Source of the DNA: Acinetobacter sp. C32I
GTDB taxonomy: Bacteria; Pseudomonadota; Gammaproteobacteria; Pseudomonadales; Moraxellaceae
Assembly: GCF_023702715.1 (NCBI RefSeq)
Contig: NZ_CP098480.1
Coordinates: 2,232,001 to 2,296,000, forward strand
Direction: 5' to 3'
DNA length: 64,000 nt
Made by a program: the position numbers and the translations under genes. The notes beneath the pieces were generated by a model. That model searched no databases. It saw only the letters and a program-made list of their open reading frames with translations, and had not been told where the DNA came from. How positions within the stretch are numbered: the stretch's first letter is position 1; each line of letters begins with the position of its first letter. Positions 1 through 8,068 of the stretch are shown one piece after another.

Positions 1-950
1 TCTGAAGCGAATAAAGCCGTTTTAATTAACGGTGACTCAGCAACGCTATAGGCCACATCACAACATTCTTGGGTATTGGCTCCACCTTCCACCTGAACGG
101 TAATGAACTTGGTCGCACCTTCACCATCACGCACAATCAATTGCGCCAAACGATTCATAATACGTGCAAGCACATCAAGCACTTGTTGATAACGTGCGTC
201 GTCTTGACTCTGAATTTCAGCACCGCCAGCTAGACCCGTTGCGACAAAGATACAAGAGTCATTGGTCGAGGTATCACCATCAATGGTAATGCGGTTAAAG
301 GAATGCTCAACCGTGGTTTGCAGTAAACGCTGTACCAATTCAGCACTAATCGGGGCATCGGTTGCAACGAAGCTGAGCATGGTCGCCATATTCGGACGAA
401 TCATGCCTGCACCTTTGCTGATTCCCGTCATGGTATAGGTCACACCATCCAGCTCAAACTGTTCAGATGCACCTTTTGGTATGGTATCGGTGGTCATGAT
501 GCCTGATGCCGCTTCCGCCCAACGATCCGCATTTAAATCATTTAATGCAGGTTGAATGCCTTGTACTAAACGTTCAATCGGGAGTTGCTCACCAATCACA
601 CCCGTTGAAAAGGGTAAAATCTGATTGGCTTGAACCCCAGTTAACTCAGCTAACTTGGCACAAGTCGCTTCTGCATTTTTATAACCAACTGTTCCTGTTG
701 CAGCATTGGCATTACCCGTGTTGATAATCAGGTAACGTGGGGTATTTTCTGTTAAATGCTTTTTACTCAATTGAACAGGCGCAGCCGCAAAAGCGCTTTG
801 GGTAAATACCCCTGCAACATTTGAGCCTTCGGCAAATTCAAAAATGACTAAATCTCGTCGATTTGGATAACGTACATACGCCTCAGTTGAGCCAATTTTT
901 ACACCCTGCACCACATGCATAAGTGGCATTGTTACGTCACCAACAGCCAT
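1..950 (-). CDS. argJ: ArgJ, bifunctional glutamate N-acetyltransferase / ornithine acetyltransferase (partial, C-terminus outside window)
   Basis: The reverse-strand reading frame is open from an ATG at 950 to the window edge, giving about 316 residues of a protein that is usually near 400. It begins [17 protein letters not shown]. It carries the ArgJ self-cleavage motif [14 protein letters not shown], in which Thr190 would be the new N-terminal nucleophile of the beta subunit after autoproteolysis between Ala189 and Thr190. The conserved stretch [11 protein letters not shown] is also present. In this family the enzyme recycles the acetyl group from N-acetylornithine to glutamate in the cyclic arginine pathway; in some species it also uses acetyl-CoA. 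Its promoter should lie in the 951-1299 gap. Confidence 0.95.
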   Translation of the reverse strand, partial: MAVGDVTMPLMHVVQGVKIGSTEAYVRYPNRRDLVIFEFAEGSNVAGVFTQSAFAAAPVQLSKKHLTENTPRYLIINTGNANAATGTVGYKNAEATCAKLAELTGVQANQILPFSTGVIGEQLPIERLVQGIQPALNDLNADRWAEAASGIMTTDTIPKGASEQFELDGVTYTMTGISKGAGMIRPNMATMLSFVATDAPISAELVQRLLQTTVEHSFNRITIDGDTSTNDSCIFVATGLAGGAEIQSQDDARYQQVLDVLARIMNRLAQLIVRDGEGATKFITVQVEGGANTQECCDVAYSVAESPLIKTALFAS

Positions 951-1021
951 TTTTAAACTTCCATTCAATTTGTTATGAAAAAGAAAATGAATACATACCC
1001 TATATATGAGACTCGGAAAGA

Positions 1022-1106
1022 TCATCTACAACCTGCGTGGTATTTGTAATATCCCGTTTCTGCGATAGATAAAACAAATGCAACAAGTGAACAGGTTTTG
1101 TAGATG
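1022..1106. repeat. Imperfect inverted repeat in the argJ-ogt gap
   Basis: The left arm TCATCTACAACCTG (1022-1035) matches the reverse complement of CAGGTTTTGTAGATGA (1091-1106), apart from two extra T residues in the right arm. The arms are separated by 55 bases, so the element could form a long-loop hairpin or be the ends of a small degenerate element. The whole gap (951-1299) holds no convincing gene. It lies upstream of argJ and downstream of ogt. Confidence 0.5.
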
Positions 1107-1112
1107 ACAATG

Positions 1113-1156
1113 CCTTTGGTTACTTTGGGCGAAACCAAAGTAACTCGAACCGAAGG
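1113..1156. repeat. REP-like palindrome
   Basis: A perfect 10-bp stem, GTTACTTTGG (1119-1128) and CCAAAGTAAC (1135-1144), encloses the 6-base loop GCGAAA. Flanking copies of CCTTTGGTT (1113-1121) and AACCGAAGG (1148-1156) pair with one mismatch, giving overlapping alternative stems. The compact hairpin with nested half-sites is typical of repetitive extragenic palindromes. Whether it is repeated elsewhere in the genome cannot be seen here. Confidence 0.5.
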
Positions 1157-1299
1157 TTATTCCTAATATTGAATTACACTAAGCAAGACACCGCCTCGCT
1201 AATAACTGAGTTACGGTTCAAGTCATAAAATATGTCGATTCATATCTGTTAAGTAGCTTATTCCAAAAAGAAATGAAAATCGAGTATTAACACTACAGA

Positions 1300-1788
1300 T
1301 TATGGAATTTGGCTTTGCTCTAAACTCAGTAAAATCTGCTTCTTATCCAGACCACCTGCAAAACCCACCAAAGCCCCACTCGCCCCAATCACCCGATGAC
1401 ACGGCGCAATAATCGAAATCGGATTCTTCCCATTGGCGGCTCCAACAGCACGAACCGCTTTTTCATTCCCTAACTGAATAGCAATATCTTTATAACTGCG
1501 TGTTTCCCCATAAGGAATACTCAATAAAGCCTGCCAGACTTGTTGCTGAAATGTAGTGCCTTGAAAATCAAGTGGTAAATCAAACTGCTGACGTTGCCCT
1601 GCAAAATACTGTTCTAATTGTTGTTTAACGTTATGCAGCATTGGATGCTGGCGATCTTCAATCAGCTCAGAAAGCCGCACCCGTTTATGGTCTTCATTGT
1701 CCCACATCACAGCGACAAGTGCCTGATCATGAGCAACCAGCTTTAATGCACCCACAGGAGAATCCATGTACATATACACCAGTTGCAT
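1300..1788 (-). CDS. ogt: Methylated-DNA--protein-cysteine S-methyltransferase (Ogt type)
   Basis: The product repairs O6-alkylguanine and O4-alkylthymine by irreversible alkyl transfer to its own cysteine. The active site motif PCHRVIG is clear, with Cys130 as acceptor, preceded by the conserved AVGAANGKNPISII segment and followed by GFAGG. The size (162 residues) matches the Ogt/AGT core without an Ada domain. I chose the ATG at 1788 because GAGGAG lies 6 bases upstream of it. An ATG at 1806 would overlap the gdx stop as TAATG and add six residues, but has no visible ribosome binding site. It is the second gene after gdx and is probably co-transcribed with it. Confidence 0.93.
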   Translation of the reverse strand: MQLVYMYMDSPVGALKLVAHDQALVAVMWDNEDHKRVRLSELIEDRQHPMLHNVKQQLEQYFAGQRQQFDLPLDFQGTTFQQQVWQALLSIPYGETRSYKDIAIQLGNEKAVRAVGAANGKNPISIIAPCHRVIGASGALVGFAGGLDKKQILLSLEQSQIP

Positions 1789-1805
1789 CACGCGCTCCTC
1801 AATCA

Positions 1806-2123
1806 TTAATTTGACGATAACTTCATCAATACAAGACCTGAAACGATTAATACCGCTGCGATCATGCGCATAGCCGTCATCGGTTCATTCAAGATCAAAA
1901 TGCCGACAACAAATGATCCTATTGCCCCGATTCCCGTCCAAATGGTATAGGCCGTTCCAAGTGGTAAAGTCCGCATCGACATGGAAAGTAATACCACACT
2001 TAAAATCATGAAAACAATGGTCACGATACTTGGCGTTAACTTGGTAAATCCTTCAGACATTTTCATAGAATATGCCCAAATAACTTCAAAAATACCTGCC
2101 AAAATTAAAATTGCCCATGCCAT
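1806..2123 (-). CDS. gdx: Guanidinium exporter Gdx (SugE), small multidrug resistance family
   Basis: This 105-residue protein has four predicted membrane helices and belongs to the SMR family. It begins MAWAILILAGIFEVIWA, with the essential Glu13 in helix 1, and has the WTGIGA motif in helix 3 that is typical of the SugE/Gdx branch. Members of this branch exchange guanidinium for protons as dimers in the inner membrane. The open frame continues upstream for 32 codons, but that stretch overlaps a guanidine-II riboswitch and reads as RNA structure rather than protein, so the start is set at 2123. The riboswitch strongly supports guanidine rather than a drug as substrate. Confidence 0.93.
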   Translation of the reverse strand: MAWAILILAGIFEVIWAYSMKMSEGFTKLTPSIVTIVFMILSVVLLSMSMRTLPLGTAYTIWTGIGAIGSFVVGILILNEPMTAMRMIAAVLIVSGLVLMKLSSN

Positions 2124-2148
2124 TTTATTACGCTCAACTTTATCGAGT

Positions 2149-2192
2149 GTCGGGTCGTCCCAACGTGATTCTTTCGAGGGAGGTCGTCCTCC
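2149..2192 (-). promoter_or_regulatory. Guanidine-II riboswitch (mini-ykkC) upstream of gdx
   Basis: On the minus strand there are two small hairpins, each closed by the loop ACGA. Hairpin 1 is GGAGG-ACGA-CCTCC (2192-2179). Hairpin 2 is GTTGGG-ACGA-CCCGAC (2164-2149), which contains one G-U pair. They are joined by a 14-base linker. Two stem-loops with ACGR loops are the defining signature of the guanidine-II class, in which two loops pair with each other and each binds guanidinium. The element ends 25 bases before the gdx ATG, in the right place to control translation initiation. Confidence 0.9.
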
Positions 2193-2291
2193 TAGGTGCA
2201 GCAGTGTACTGTAAAACATGAAAGTTATGTGATTTGTTATGTATCTAAAATCACTAAGGCATTGAAAAGATAAATGTTCTATTCAAATGCA

Positions 2292-2837
2292 TTACTGCCA
2301 GATAATCTGATCGACCCGCATCAACTCACATGCACCATTCCCCGTATCCTCTCGAGATAAAGAACTCTTCCAACGCCAGCCATCTTGGGTCTGAATCTCA
2401 ATCAGAGAGCCTTTTAAATACACCAGATCATCTTGCTTAATTTTTTTCATTTGTGTTGCAATTGTGGCATTGGCGGGAACCAGATGCATATTGGCACTAT
2501 GTGTTGCAATCTGCCGAAGTGAGATTGGCGGTTCGTGATCAATAGACCAACGATACCAGCGGTTACTTTGAGAAATATCAAGCTGTTTGTAGACCTGAGG
2601 ATTGGCCATTTCCCCCCAGCCTACGGCGATATCCATAGGAGAAAACTCAGCTTCACGCCCTAAATGATAGTCTTCTCTCGACAGTACACGAAATGAGCCT
2701 TCATAATTTTCTAAGGCCACAACTTGTACCCCTTGCTGAGTCGTAATCTGACTGATATCAGGTATCGGCTTAATCCATTTTGTCCACAGCATCCAGCCGA
2801 GTGCAATCACCAGCAAGCCATACATCCATCTCGGCAT
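2292..2837 (-). CDS. Hypothetical membrane-anchored protein
   Basis: I do not recognise a family. The 181-residue product has one N-terminal hydrophobic segment (about residues 5-20), then KWIKPIPDIS and a soluble domain rich in Trp, with GWGEMANPQVY and RWYRWSIDHEPP. The C-terminus contains Cys-Glu-Leu-Met. The predicted topology is an inner-membrane anchor with a periplasmic domain. It starts one base after the stop of the gene at 2839-3339, so the two are surely co-transcribed. Confidence 0.75.
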   Translation of the reverse strand: MPRWMYGLLVIALGWMLWTKWIKPIPDISQITTQQGVQVVALENYEGSFRVLSREDYHLGREAEFSPMDIAVGWGEMANPQVYKQLDISQSNRWYRWSIDHEPPISLRQIATHSANMHLVPANATIATQMKKIKQDDLVYLKGSLIEIQTQDGWRWKSSLSREDTGNGACELMRVDQIIWQ

Positions 2838-2838
2838 G

Positions 2839-3339
2839 TTATTGATCCTGTTTATTGCCTAAAGCTTTTATCCATTGCTTAAATCGCGTTAAAGCAGTTG
2901 AAAAGAACTGTTGAATCAGGCTTAAGACATTTTCATCTTGCTGCTGATCTTTATTCTGAGCGACTTGTGATTTAGAGGTCGCCAGTTCCATCGGTTCATA
3001 ATGCGGCATGGTTTGCTGTAATTCCGCACCAAGATTCAAGCGCTGTAATGCGGCAGTCACCTCAGCAATCGGGTCCTGATGATAGAGGGCTAAATGGCGT
3101 GCTTCTAAATCAATACAGTGTTCAATGAGTTGATCTGAAAAAGGCAGTAATGCTTTTCTTACGCGCTGCTCTTCTACAGCACTACTCATATGAGGGATAT
3201 AGTAAAAACTCACATTCATACTGCCATCGGCAGGAATCAACTCAAGCTGAGAAGCCGACACACGTTGAGATTTTTCTCTCAAGTTAGTCGACGCGTTTAG
3301 TTTATCTATTATTGGATTATCTTGTTGTTCTAAAGCCAT
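2839..3339 (-). CDS. Hypothetical cytoplasmic protein
   Basis: A 166-residue protein without signal peptide or membrane segment. The N-terminal half contains NVSFYYIPHMSS and a helical region. A Gln/Asp-rich linker at about residues 125-138 joins it to a short basic C-terminal helix (FSTALTRFKQWIKALGNK). No catalytic motif is visible. It is the first gene of a two-gene unit with the membrane-anchored protein at 2292-2837. A terminator separates it from the upstream copper operon, so it should have its own promoter. Confidence 0.7.
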   Translation of the reverse strand: MALEQQDNPIIDKLNASTNLREKSQRVSASQLELIPADGSMNVSFYYIPHMSSAVEEQRVRKALLPFSDQLIEHCIDLEARHLALYHQDPIAEVTAALQRLNLGAELQQTMPHYEPMELATSKSQVAQNKDQQQDENVLSLIQQFFSTALTRFKQWIKALGNKQDQ

Positions 3340-3357
3340 TTATGCACCATGAATGAC

Positions 3358-3395
3358 TCAAAAAAGATACTGTCAGTATAAACCAACAGTATCTT
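3358..3395 (-). terminator. Rho-independent terminator after copB
   Basis: The minus strand reads AAGATACTGT (3395-3386), a 12-base loop, ACAGTATCTT (3373-3364), then a T run. It lies 27 bases past the copB stop and closes the copper operon. Confidence 0.75.
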
Positions 3396-3421
3396 GAAAA
3401 AATGACATTTTAAACAAAATA

Positions 3422-4324
3422 TCAGAACTTTAGCGACAGACCAGCACCATAGACCCAACCTGTTTTGGAGTCACTGGCGGTTTGCCAGTTGGTTTCCTTA
3501 CGCCCTTTGCTATAACCATAGCCAACATCGATAAAAGGCATCACTCGATTCTTGACGATTTCATAGCGGGTTTTAACCCCCACTTCAGCATCGGCAAGGC
3601 CTGTTTTAGCGGCATACTTGGATTCATCCCGCAGTACCCATTCCATTTCCAGATATGGCTGCAGGATCAACTTTTGAGTCAGCAACAAATCTCGTTCTGT
3701 TTCCAACACAAAGCGCCATTGTTGGTCTTGTCCAACATACAGATGCGCATCGGTTTCGAAGAAATACTGCGCCATGCCGTGAAAACCGACAACACCCTCA
3801 AATTGTTCCTTATCCACATCACGATCAGGGTTATAGCGATAATTTACCCCAGCTTGCACATCCCAGAAATCTGCAATATTCCGACTGTATAGCGCAGCCA
3901 GACTTTGCTCCGATTTTTCTGACTCGGCCTTGGCATAGTCCGCGATGATAAATAATTTATTTTCATCAGTTCCCACCCAAGTTTTTAACTTGGACTTGAG
4001 CGTGCCCTGCCCATCTTCATCAAGTAGCCATTGCGTATCTAACTGCGTCGACTGATAAATCTGTCCACCATGTTCCTTATAATGGTCAGCATGCCCATCT
4101 TGATTCTGCATCTGAGGGGAAATGCTTGGGCTCTGATGCTGTGAATGGTCCATCGGCATGGATGCATTCACTGTCATGTTTTGCTGTGCCGACATATCCA
4201 TTTGCATCGAGTGATCATGTCCTTCATGTGCATAGGCCAATGCACTGAAAGAAGAGACAATGCCACCAATTGCCAATAATTGTGTATAACGTTTCATCTT
4301 AGAAGATTGCTTAGTGATGTGCAT
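3422..4324 (-). CDS. copB: Copper resistance outer-membrane protein CopB/PcoB
   Basis: The 300-residue product has a signal peptide ending near LAYAHEG and then a Met/His-rich stretch (HEGHDHSMQMDMS...MPMDHSQHQ) suited to Cu(I) binding. The C-terminal about 200 residues form the CopB beta-barrel domain, with YSRNIADFWDVQAGVNYRY and WVLRDESKYAAKTGLADAEVG, ending in KF. In the family it works with CopA in copper tolerance at the outer membrane. I chose the ATG at 4324 because AAGGAGCG lies just upstream and because this start overlaps the copA stop by 14 bases, a sign of translational coupling. An upstream ATG at 4393 would lie deep inside copA and spoil the signal peptide. Confidence 0.92.
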   Translation of the reverse strand: MHITKQSSKMKRYTQLLAIGGIVSSFSALAYAHEGHDHSMQMDMSAQQNMTVNASMPMDHSQHQSPSISPQMQNQDGHADHYKEHGGQIYQSTQLDTQWLLDEDGQGTLKSKLKTWVGTDENKLFIIADYAKAESEKSEQSLAALYSRNIADFWDVQAGVNYRYNPDRDVDKEQFEGVVGFHGMAQYFFETDAHLYVGQDQQWRFVLETERDLLLTQKLILQPYLEMEWVLRDESKYAAKTGLADAEVGVKTRYEIVKNRVMPFIDVGYGYSKGRKETNWQTASDSKTGWVYGAGLSLKF

Positions 4325-6335
4325 GGCTCGCTCCTTGAGATGATTGAACTGGTGTTGTTTGTGCTGCTTTGCTGTCATCCACATTGGCGACAATTAACTT
4401 ACTCATCATGCCCGCACTCATGTGATACAACAGATGACAATGGATCGCCCATTCACCGATTTCATCCGCAGTCAATAAAGCCGTAACCGTCTTACCTGGC
4501 GGTACAACCAGAGTATGTTTATTTGGCATATCTTGAGGTGCCTGACCATTTTCCAGCTGCATAAACATGCCATGTAAATGCATCGGATGCGCCATCATAC
4601 TGTCATTGACAAATTTGAGTCGGATACGCTCGCCATAACGCACGGTTAAAGGCTTAAAGTCAGGATCGCTAAATTTCTTGCCATCAATGGTCCAGATATA
4701 ACGCTCCATGGTTCCACCCAAACGGATTATCACTTCACGTTCTGCTGGACGGCTATAGCTTTCAGGTTGTGGCTTTAAAGATTGCAAATCTGCATAACTT
4801 AACGCTTTATGGCCTGCTGGCGTTGCCGCATTGGCCCAGCCTTGCACAGTATCCGTGTTTGATGTGTCCGTCGTAGTGGCAGCTGATTGATGCTGGCTAT
4901 GGTCCATATTGCTCATATCCATTTGAGCATGTGCACTGTGATCCATAGCAGGCTGCGAAGTCGTTGCAGTCTTCGCCTTATCTTGCGGCATCTGGTGCTG
5001 GCTATGATCCATCTTGCCCATATCCATTTGACCATGTGTACCATGATCCATAGCAGGCGGCGAAGTCGTTGCAGTCTTCGCCATATCTTGCGGCATCTGG
5101 TGCTGGCTATGATCCATATCCGCCATATTCATTTGGCCATGTGCACTGTGATCCATAGCGGGCTGTGAAGTTGTTGCAGCCTTCGCCATGTCTTGCGGCA
5201 TCTGATGCTGGCTATGATCCATCTTGCCCATATCCATTTGACCATGTGCACCATGATCCATACCCATATCTTCCATGGTTAATAAGGCACGTGGACGCGC
5301 TTTAGGAATCTGAACCTTTTGGGTATTGGGCGTCATGCTATTGTGCAGTGAGCCAATAGCAAAGCCAGTACGGTCAATCGACTCTGCTTCAATCTGATAA
5401 TGAGCTTGTTTGGGCTCAACCAATACATCATAAGTTTCGGCTGTTCCAATACGGAATTCATCCACAGGAACAGGTTTCACGGGCTGGCCATCGGCACTGA
5501 CCACCGTCATTTTTAAGTTGGGAATACGTACATCAAAGAAAGACATTGCTGAAGCATTGATAAAACGTAAACGTACTTTTTCACCCGCGTTAAAAGCACC
5601 GGTCCAGTTTTGTTGTGGTGTCTGACCATTGACCAAGAAGGTGTAGCCATCTACATCGCCCATGTCGGTTTTGGCCATACGCATCTGATTCCATGCGGAA
5701 CGGTCTTGCCAGGTGGCTTTTAAACCCTGCGTTTTAACTTGTTTCCAGACATCACCCAGTGTTTCACGATGATTTTGGTAGTATTCCGCAGACTTTTTCA
5801 AATTCGCCATGATCTTGTCACTTTCCGTTTCATGGAAATCCGACAACATCACCACATAATCACGTTCAGCTTTTTCATGGGCAGCAACAGGTTGCTTGCC
5901 TTTTGGATAAATCACCAACGCGCCATACAAACCATCTTGTTCCTGCCCTTTGCTATGTGCGTGATACCAATAGGTGCCGTTTTGACGTACTTTGAAGCGG
6001 TATTCAAAACTGCCATTCGGCTTAATCCCTTGGAAACCATTAAAACCTGGTACACCATCCATCAATCCAGGTAACAGCAATCCATGCCAATGCAAAGAGG
6101 TATCTTGATTTTTGAGTTGGTTATGCACATGAATGACCGCTTCATCACCCTCTTCAAACTCTAAGAGCGGGGCGATAAATTTACCGTTTACGGTAATGCG
6201 TTTGACGGGCTTACCAGTGACATTCACCATCCCTTCATTAATGTTCAGATGATATTCTTTAATTGCAGCCAAAGTATAAGGCGCAAACAATAGGCTTAAG
6301 CTAGCGACAACACCAGCATATAGTTTTGAAGACAT
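4311..6335 (-). CDS. copA: CopA, periplasmic multicopper oxidase for copper resistance
   Basis: The 674-residue protein has the cupredoxin copper ligands in order: HWHGLLLPGLMDG and WYHAHSKGQ near the N-terminus, and HPMHLHGMF and HCHLLYHMSAGMM at the C-terminus. Family members oxidise Cu(I) to less toxic Cu(II) in the periplasm. A Met/His/Asp-rich insert of about 125 residues in tandem 35-residue units lies in the middle. The signal peptide (MSSKLYAGVVASLSLLFAPYTLAA) is Sec-like and has no twin-arginine motif, unlike most CopA/PcoA proteins. AGGA precedes the start, so a longer N-terminus is unlikely. It lies between the copL-like gene and copB in one operon. Confidence 0.95.
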   Translation of the reverse strand: MSSKLYAGVVASLSLLFAPYTLAAIKEYHLNINEGMVNVTGKPVKRITVNGKFIAPLLEFEEGDEAVIHVHNQLKNQDTSLHWHGLLLPGLMDGVPGFNGFQGIKPNGSFEYRFKVRQNGTYWYHAHSKGQEQDGLYGALVIYPKGKQPVAAHEKAERDYVVMLSDFHETESDKIMANLKKSAEYYQNHRETLGDVWKQVKTQGLKATWQDRSAWNQMRMAKTDMGDVDGYTFLVNGQTPQQNWTGAFNAGEKVRLRFINASAMSFFDVRIPNLKMTVVSADGQPVKPVPVDEFRIGTAETYDVLVEPKQAHYQIEAESIDRTGFAIGSLHNSMTPNTQKVQIPKARPRALLTMEDMGMDHGAHGQMDMGKMDHSQHQMPQDMAKAATTSQPAMDHSAHGQMNMADMDHSQHQMPQDMAKTATTSPPAMDHGTHGQMDMGKMDHSQHQMPQDKAKTATTSQPAMDHSAHAQMDMSNMDHSQHQSAATTTDTSNTDTVQGWANAATPAGHKALSYADLQSLKPQPESYSRPAEREVIIRLGGTMERYIWTIDGKKFSDPDFKPLTVRYGERIRLKFVNDSMMAHPMHLHGMFMQLENGQAPQDMPNKHTLVVPPGKTVTALLTADEIGEWAIHCHLLYHMSAGMMSKLIVANVDDSKAAQTTPVQSSQGASHAHH
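4887..5261 (-). repeat. 105-bp tandem repeat inside copA encoding Met/His-rich units
   Basis: Three full 35-codon units (5261-4947) and a partial fourth unit of about 20 codons (4946-4887) follow one another without a break. Each starts MDHxxHxQM and contains KMDHSQHQMPQ followed by an Ala/Thr/Ser/Pro spacer. The units differ at only a few positions. Such identical repeats can change copy number by slippage or recombination, and so change the number of copper-binding Met/His clusters. Confidence 0.9.
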
Positions 6336-6405
6336 GATAATTTCCTAATCTGTTAGCTTTTCAAATTGCTCTATTCATGAATAGAAAGAGCCGAGTAAAG
6401 ACAGA

Positions 6406-6831
6406 TCAGGCTTTAGGAGGGCGTAAAATCTCTTGCCAATAACCAGCAAGGTGTCGAGCCTGATAATCCGTATTGGTACGGGTACTCAACTCTAAAAATG
6501 GCGAAGACGTTAGACTTGGGCTATGTTGATCCAAACCTAAATTAATGCTTTGACAATGTGAGGTACTATTGCAGTCCAGACAATGTTGATCGCTATGCAT
6601 TTTCCCATCATGGCACTGTGCTGAACTGAGTGAGTCACTTTTCGAACTTGGCATCTGATGATGTTGATCCATCATTTGCTGATCGTGACACGCCATGCTT
6701 GGCATAACCGTTGAAGTATTTTGATCGGATTGAATCGCTTGAACAGCAGCAACAGCCACGCCACTTCCCCCGATGAAAAATATCATCAGGAATACAAACC
6801 ACAGGCGTTTGTATCGCTTAAGAAGTTGCAC
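6406..6831 (-). CDS. CopL-like Cys/His-rich periplasmic protein
   Basis: The 141-residue product has an N-terminal hydrophobic signal or anchor (about residues 8-30) and then a metal-binding region with MACHDQQMMDQHHQM, QCHDGKMHSDQHCLDC and SHCQS. It ends in LRPPKA, a terminal motif seen in small copper-associated proteins of the CopL/DUF2946 type. It is the first gene of the copper operon, 70 bases before copA. CopL proteins are needed for copper-induced expression of copAB in Xanthomonas; whether this one regulates or just binds copper is not visible here. Confidence 0.7.
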   Translation of the reverse strand: MQLLKRYKRLWFVFLMIFFIGGSGVAVAAVQAIQSDQNTSTVMPSMACHDQQMMDQHHQMPSSKSDSLSSAQCHDGKMHSDQHCLDCNSTSHCQSINLGLDQHSPSLTSSPFLELSTRTNTDYQARHLAGYWQEILRPPKA

Positions 6832-7027
6832 TTATGTTCCTTATTCCAATCATCAAAAAAATAACTTAATCTGCCTAGGATAATTTCTTTTGCAGTTATG
6901 CACAATCATCTTTGTGTTTGAATTTCGATAATTCCACCCAAACCTCACTCCAAACTGCTGCTTTATCAAGCTAAACAGTACATCAATAAGCATGAGCAAA
7001 AATAAAGCAAAATGAAGAAGTTAATGC

Positions 7028-7058
7028 ACAAAAAAAGGACAGAAAACTGTCCTTTTTT
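7028..7058. terminator. Bidirectional terminator between the copper operon promoter and rpe
   Basis: The stem AAAAGGACAG and CTGTCCTTTT surrounds the loop AAAA, with A and T runs on the two sides. On the minus strand it lies downstream of rpe and would end that transcript before the copper operon. Confidence 0.8.
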
Positions 7059-7115
7059 CATCATTTTGTTGCCAATATAAACAACTGAAATCATTTTGTT
7101 TATTTTAACAACATT

Positions 7116-7172
7116 TTATCCACCTGGTTATCAACACGGTTATCCACCGAGTTATAAACAAAGTTATCCACA
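7116..7172 (+). promoter_or_regulatory. Array of five DnaA-box-like nonamers at exact 12-bp spacing
   Basis: Five sites in the same orientation start at 7116, 7128, 7140, 7152 and 7164: TTATCCACC, TTATCAACA, TTATCCACC, TTATAAACA and TTATCCACA. The last is a perfect DnaA box (TTATNCACA) and the others differ at one or two positions. A separate perfect box, TTATGCACA, lies at 6896-6904. The array sits between the rpe stop and its terminator, so it is not an obvious promoter operator. It is next to an AT-rich segment (7061-7115). A role in DnaA binding or titration is inferred. Confidence 0.65.
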
Positions 7173-7200
7173 AGAGTATGTGAATAATAGAATGAAAATA

Positions 7201-7887
7201 CTAAACTTCTTTTGCACCAACTTGTGCCAACTCTGCACGCATTTGATCAATCACGGTTTTATAGTCTGGCTGACCAAAAATTGCTGAGCCTGCAACAAAC
7301 ATATCTGCACCGGCTTCTGCGATTTCACGAATATTGGCCGGTCCTACACCGCCATCCACTTCTAAACGGATATCACGACCACTGGCATCAATAATTTTGC
7401 GTGCTTGACGAAGCTTTTCCAAAGTCATTGGAATGAATTTTTGCCCACCAAAGCCTGGGTTTACACTCATCAATAGAATTTGGTCAACTTTATCCAATAC
7501 ATAATCAAGATAGTGCAACGGTGTTGCAGGATTGAACACCAAACCTGCTTTGGCGCCACCGGCCTTAATCAACTGTAACGAGCGATCAATATGATCCGTT
7601 GCTTCTGGGTGGAAGGTAATAATATCTGCACCGGCTTCCAAGAAATCACCGATCATACGATCAACAGGTGAAACCATGAGATGCACATCAATCGGCGCTT
7701 TGATGCCATAGTTTTTCAGTGCCTTACATACCCCTGCACCAAAAGTCAGGTTAGGTACATAGTGGTTGTCCATCACATCAAAATGTACAACGTCTGCGCC
7801 CGCAGCTAGAACTTTCTCTACATCTTCACCTAAACGTGCAAAATCAGCAGATAAAATCGAAGGCGCAATTAAATAAGGCTTGGACAT
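7201..7887 (-). CDS. rpe: Ribulose-phosphate 3-epimerase
   Basis: The 228-residue TIM-barrel enzyme interconverts ribulose 5-phosphate and xylulose 5-phosphate in the pentose phosphate pathway. It has the family motifs [58 protein letters not shown] and FVAGSAIFG. The metal-binding His and Asp residues lie in HFDVMD, HLMV and VDGG. The length is as usual for bacteria. It appears to be a single-gene unit. Confidence 0.97.
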   Translation of the reverse strand: MSKPYLIAPSILSADFARLGEDVEKVLAAGADVVHFDVMDNHYVPNLTFGAGVCKALKNYGIKAPIDVHLMVSPVDRMIGDFLEAGADIITFHPEATDHIDRSLQLIKAGGAKAGLVFNPATPLHYLDYVLDKVDQILLMSVNPGFGGQKFIPMTLEKLRQARKIIDASGRDIRLEVDGGVGPANIREIAEAGADMFVAGSAIFGQPDYKTVIDQMRAELAQVGAKEV

Positions 7888-8068
7888 GGACGACCTGGCA
7901 AACTCTAAGAAAATAATGTAAGGATTATAGCAAATTTAGCGGACTTAAGTCTGTTACAAAGTCATTATTAGGACATTGCAAACTTGCAACAACGCGTTGC
8001 ATCTGAACTATTTTTATCTTTTCTCAGCTTTGCTATGGTATGGAGTGAAATAAGAGGATGTCTAAAAC

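Noticed and set aside
2124..2219. N-terminal extension of gdx by 32 codons
   Set aside because: The stretch encodes the two riboswitch hairpins, and the extra residues do not resemble any SMR protein.
3482..3948. Two plus-strand frames opposite copB
   Set aside because: No ribosome binding site and they mirror the conserved copB coding sequence.
4887..5168. Plus-strand frame rich in Met/His/Ile repeats
   Set aside because: It is the antisense of the copA tandem repeat.
7096..7287. Small plus-strand open frame with repeated Pro-Tyr units
   Set aside because: The peptide repeat simply reflects the 12-bp DnaA-box-like array, and the frame runs into the antisense of rpe.
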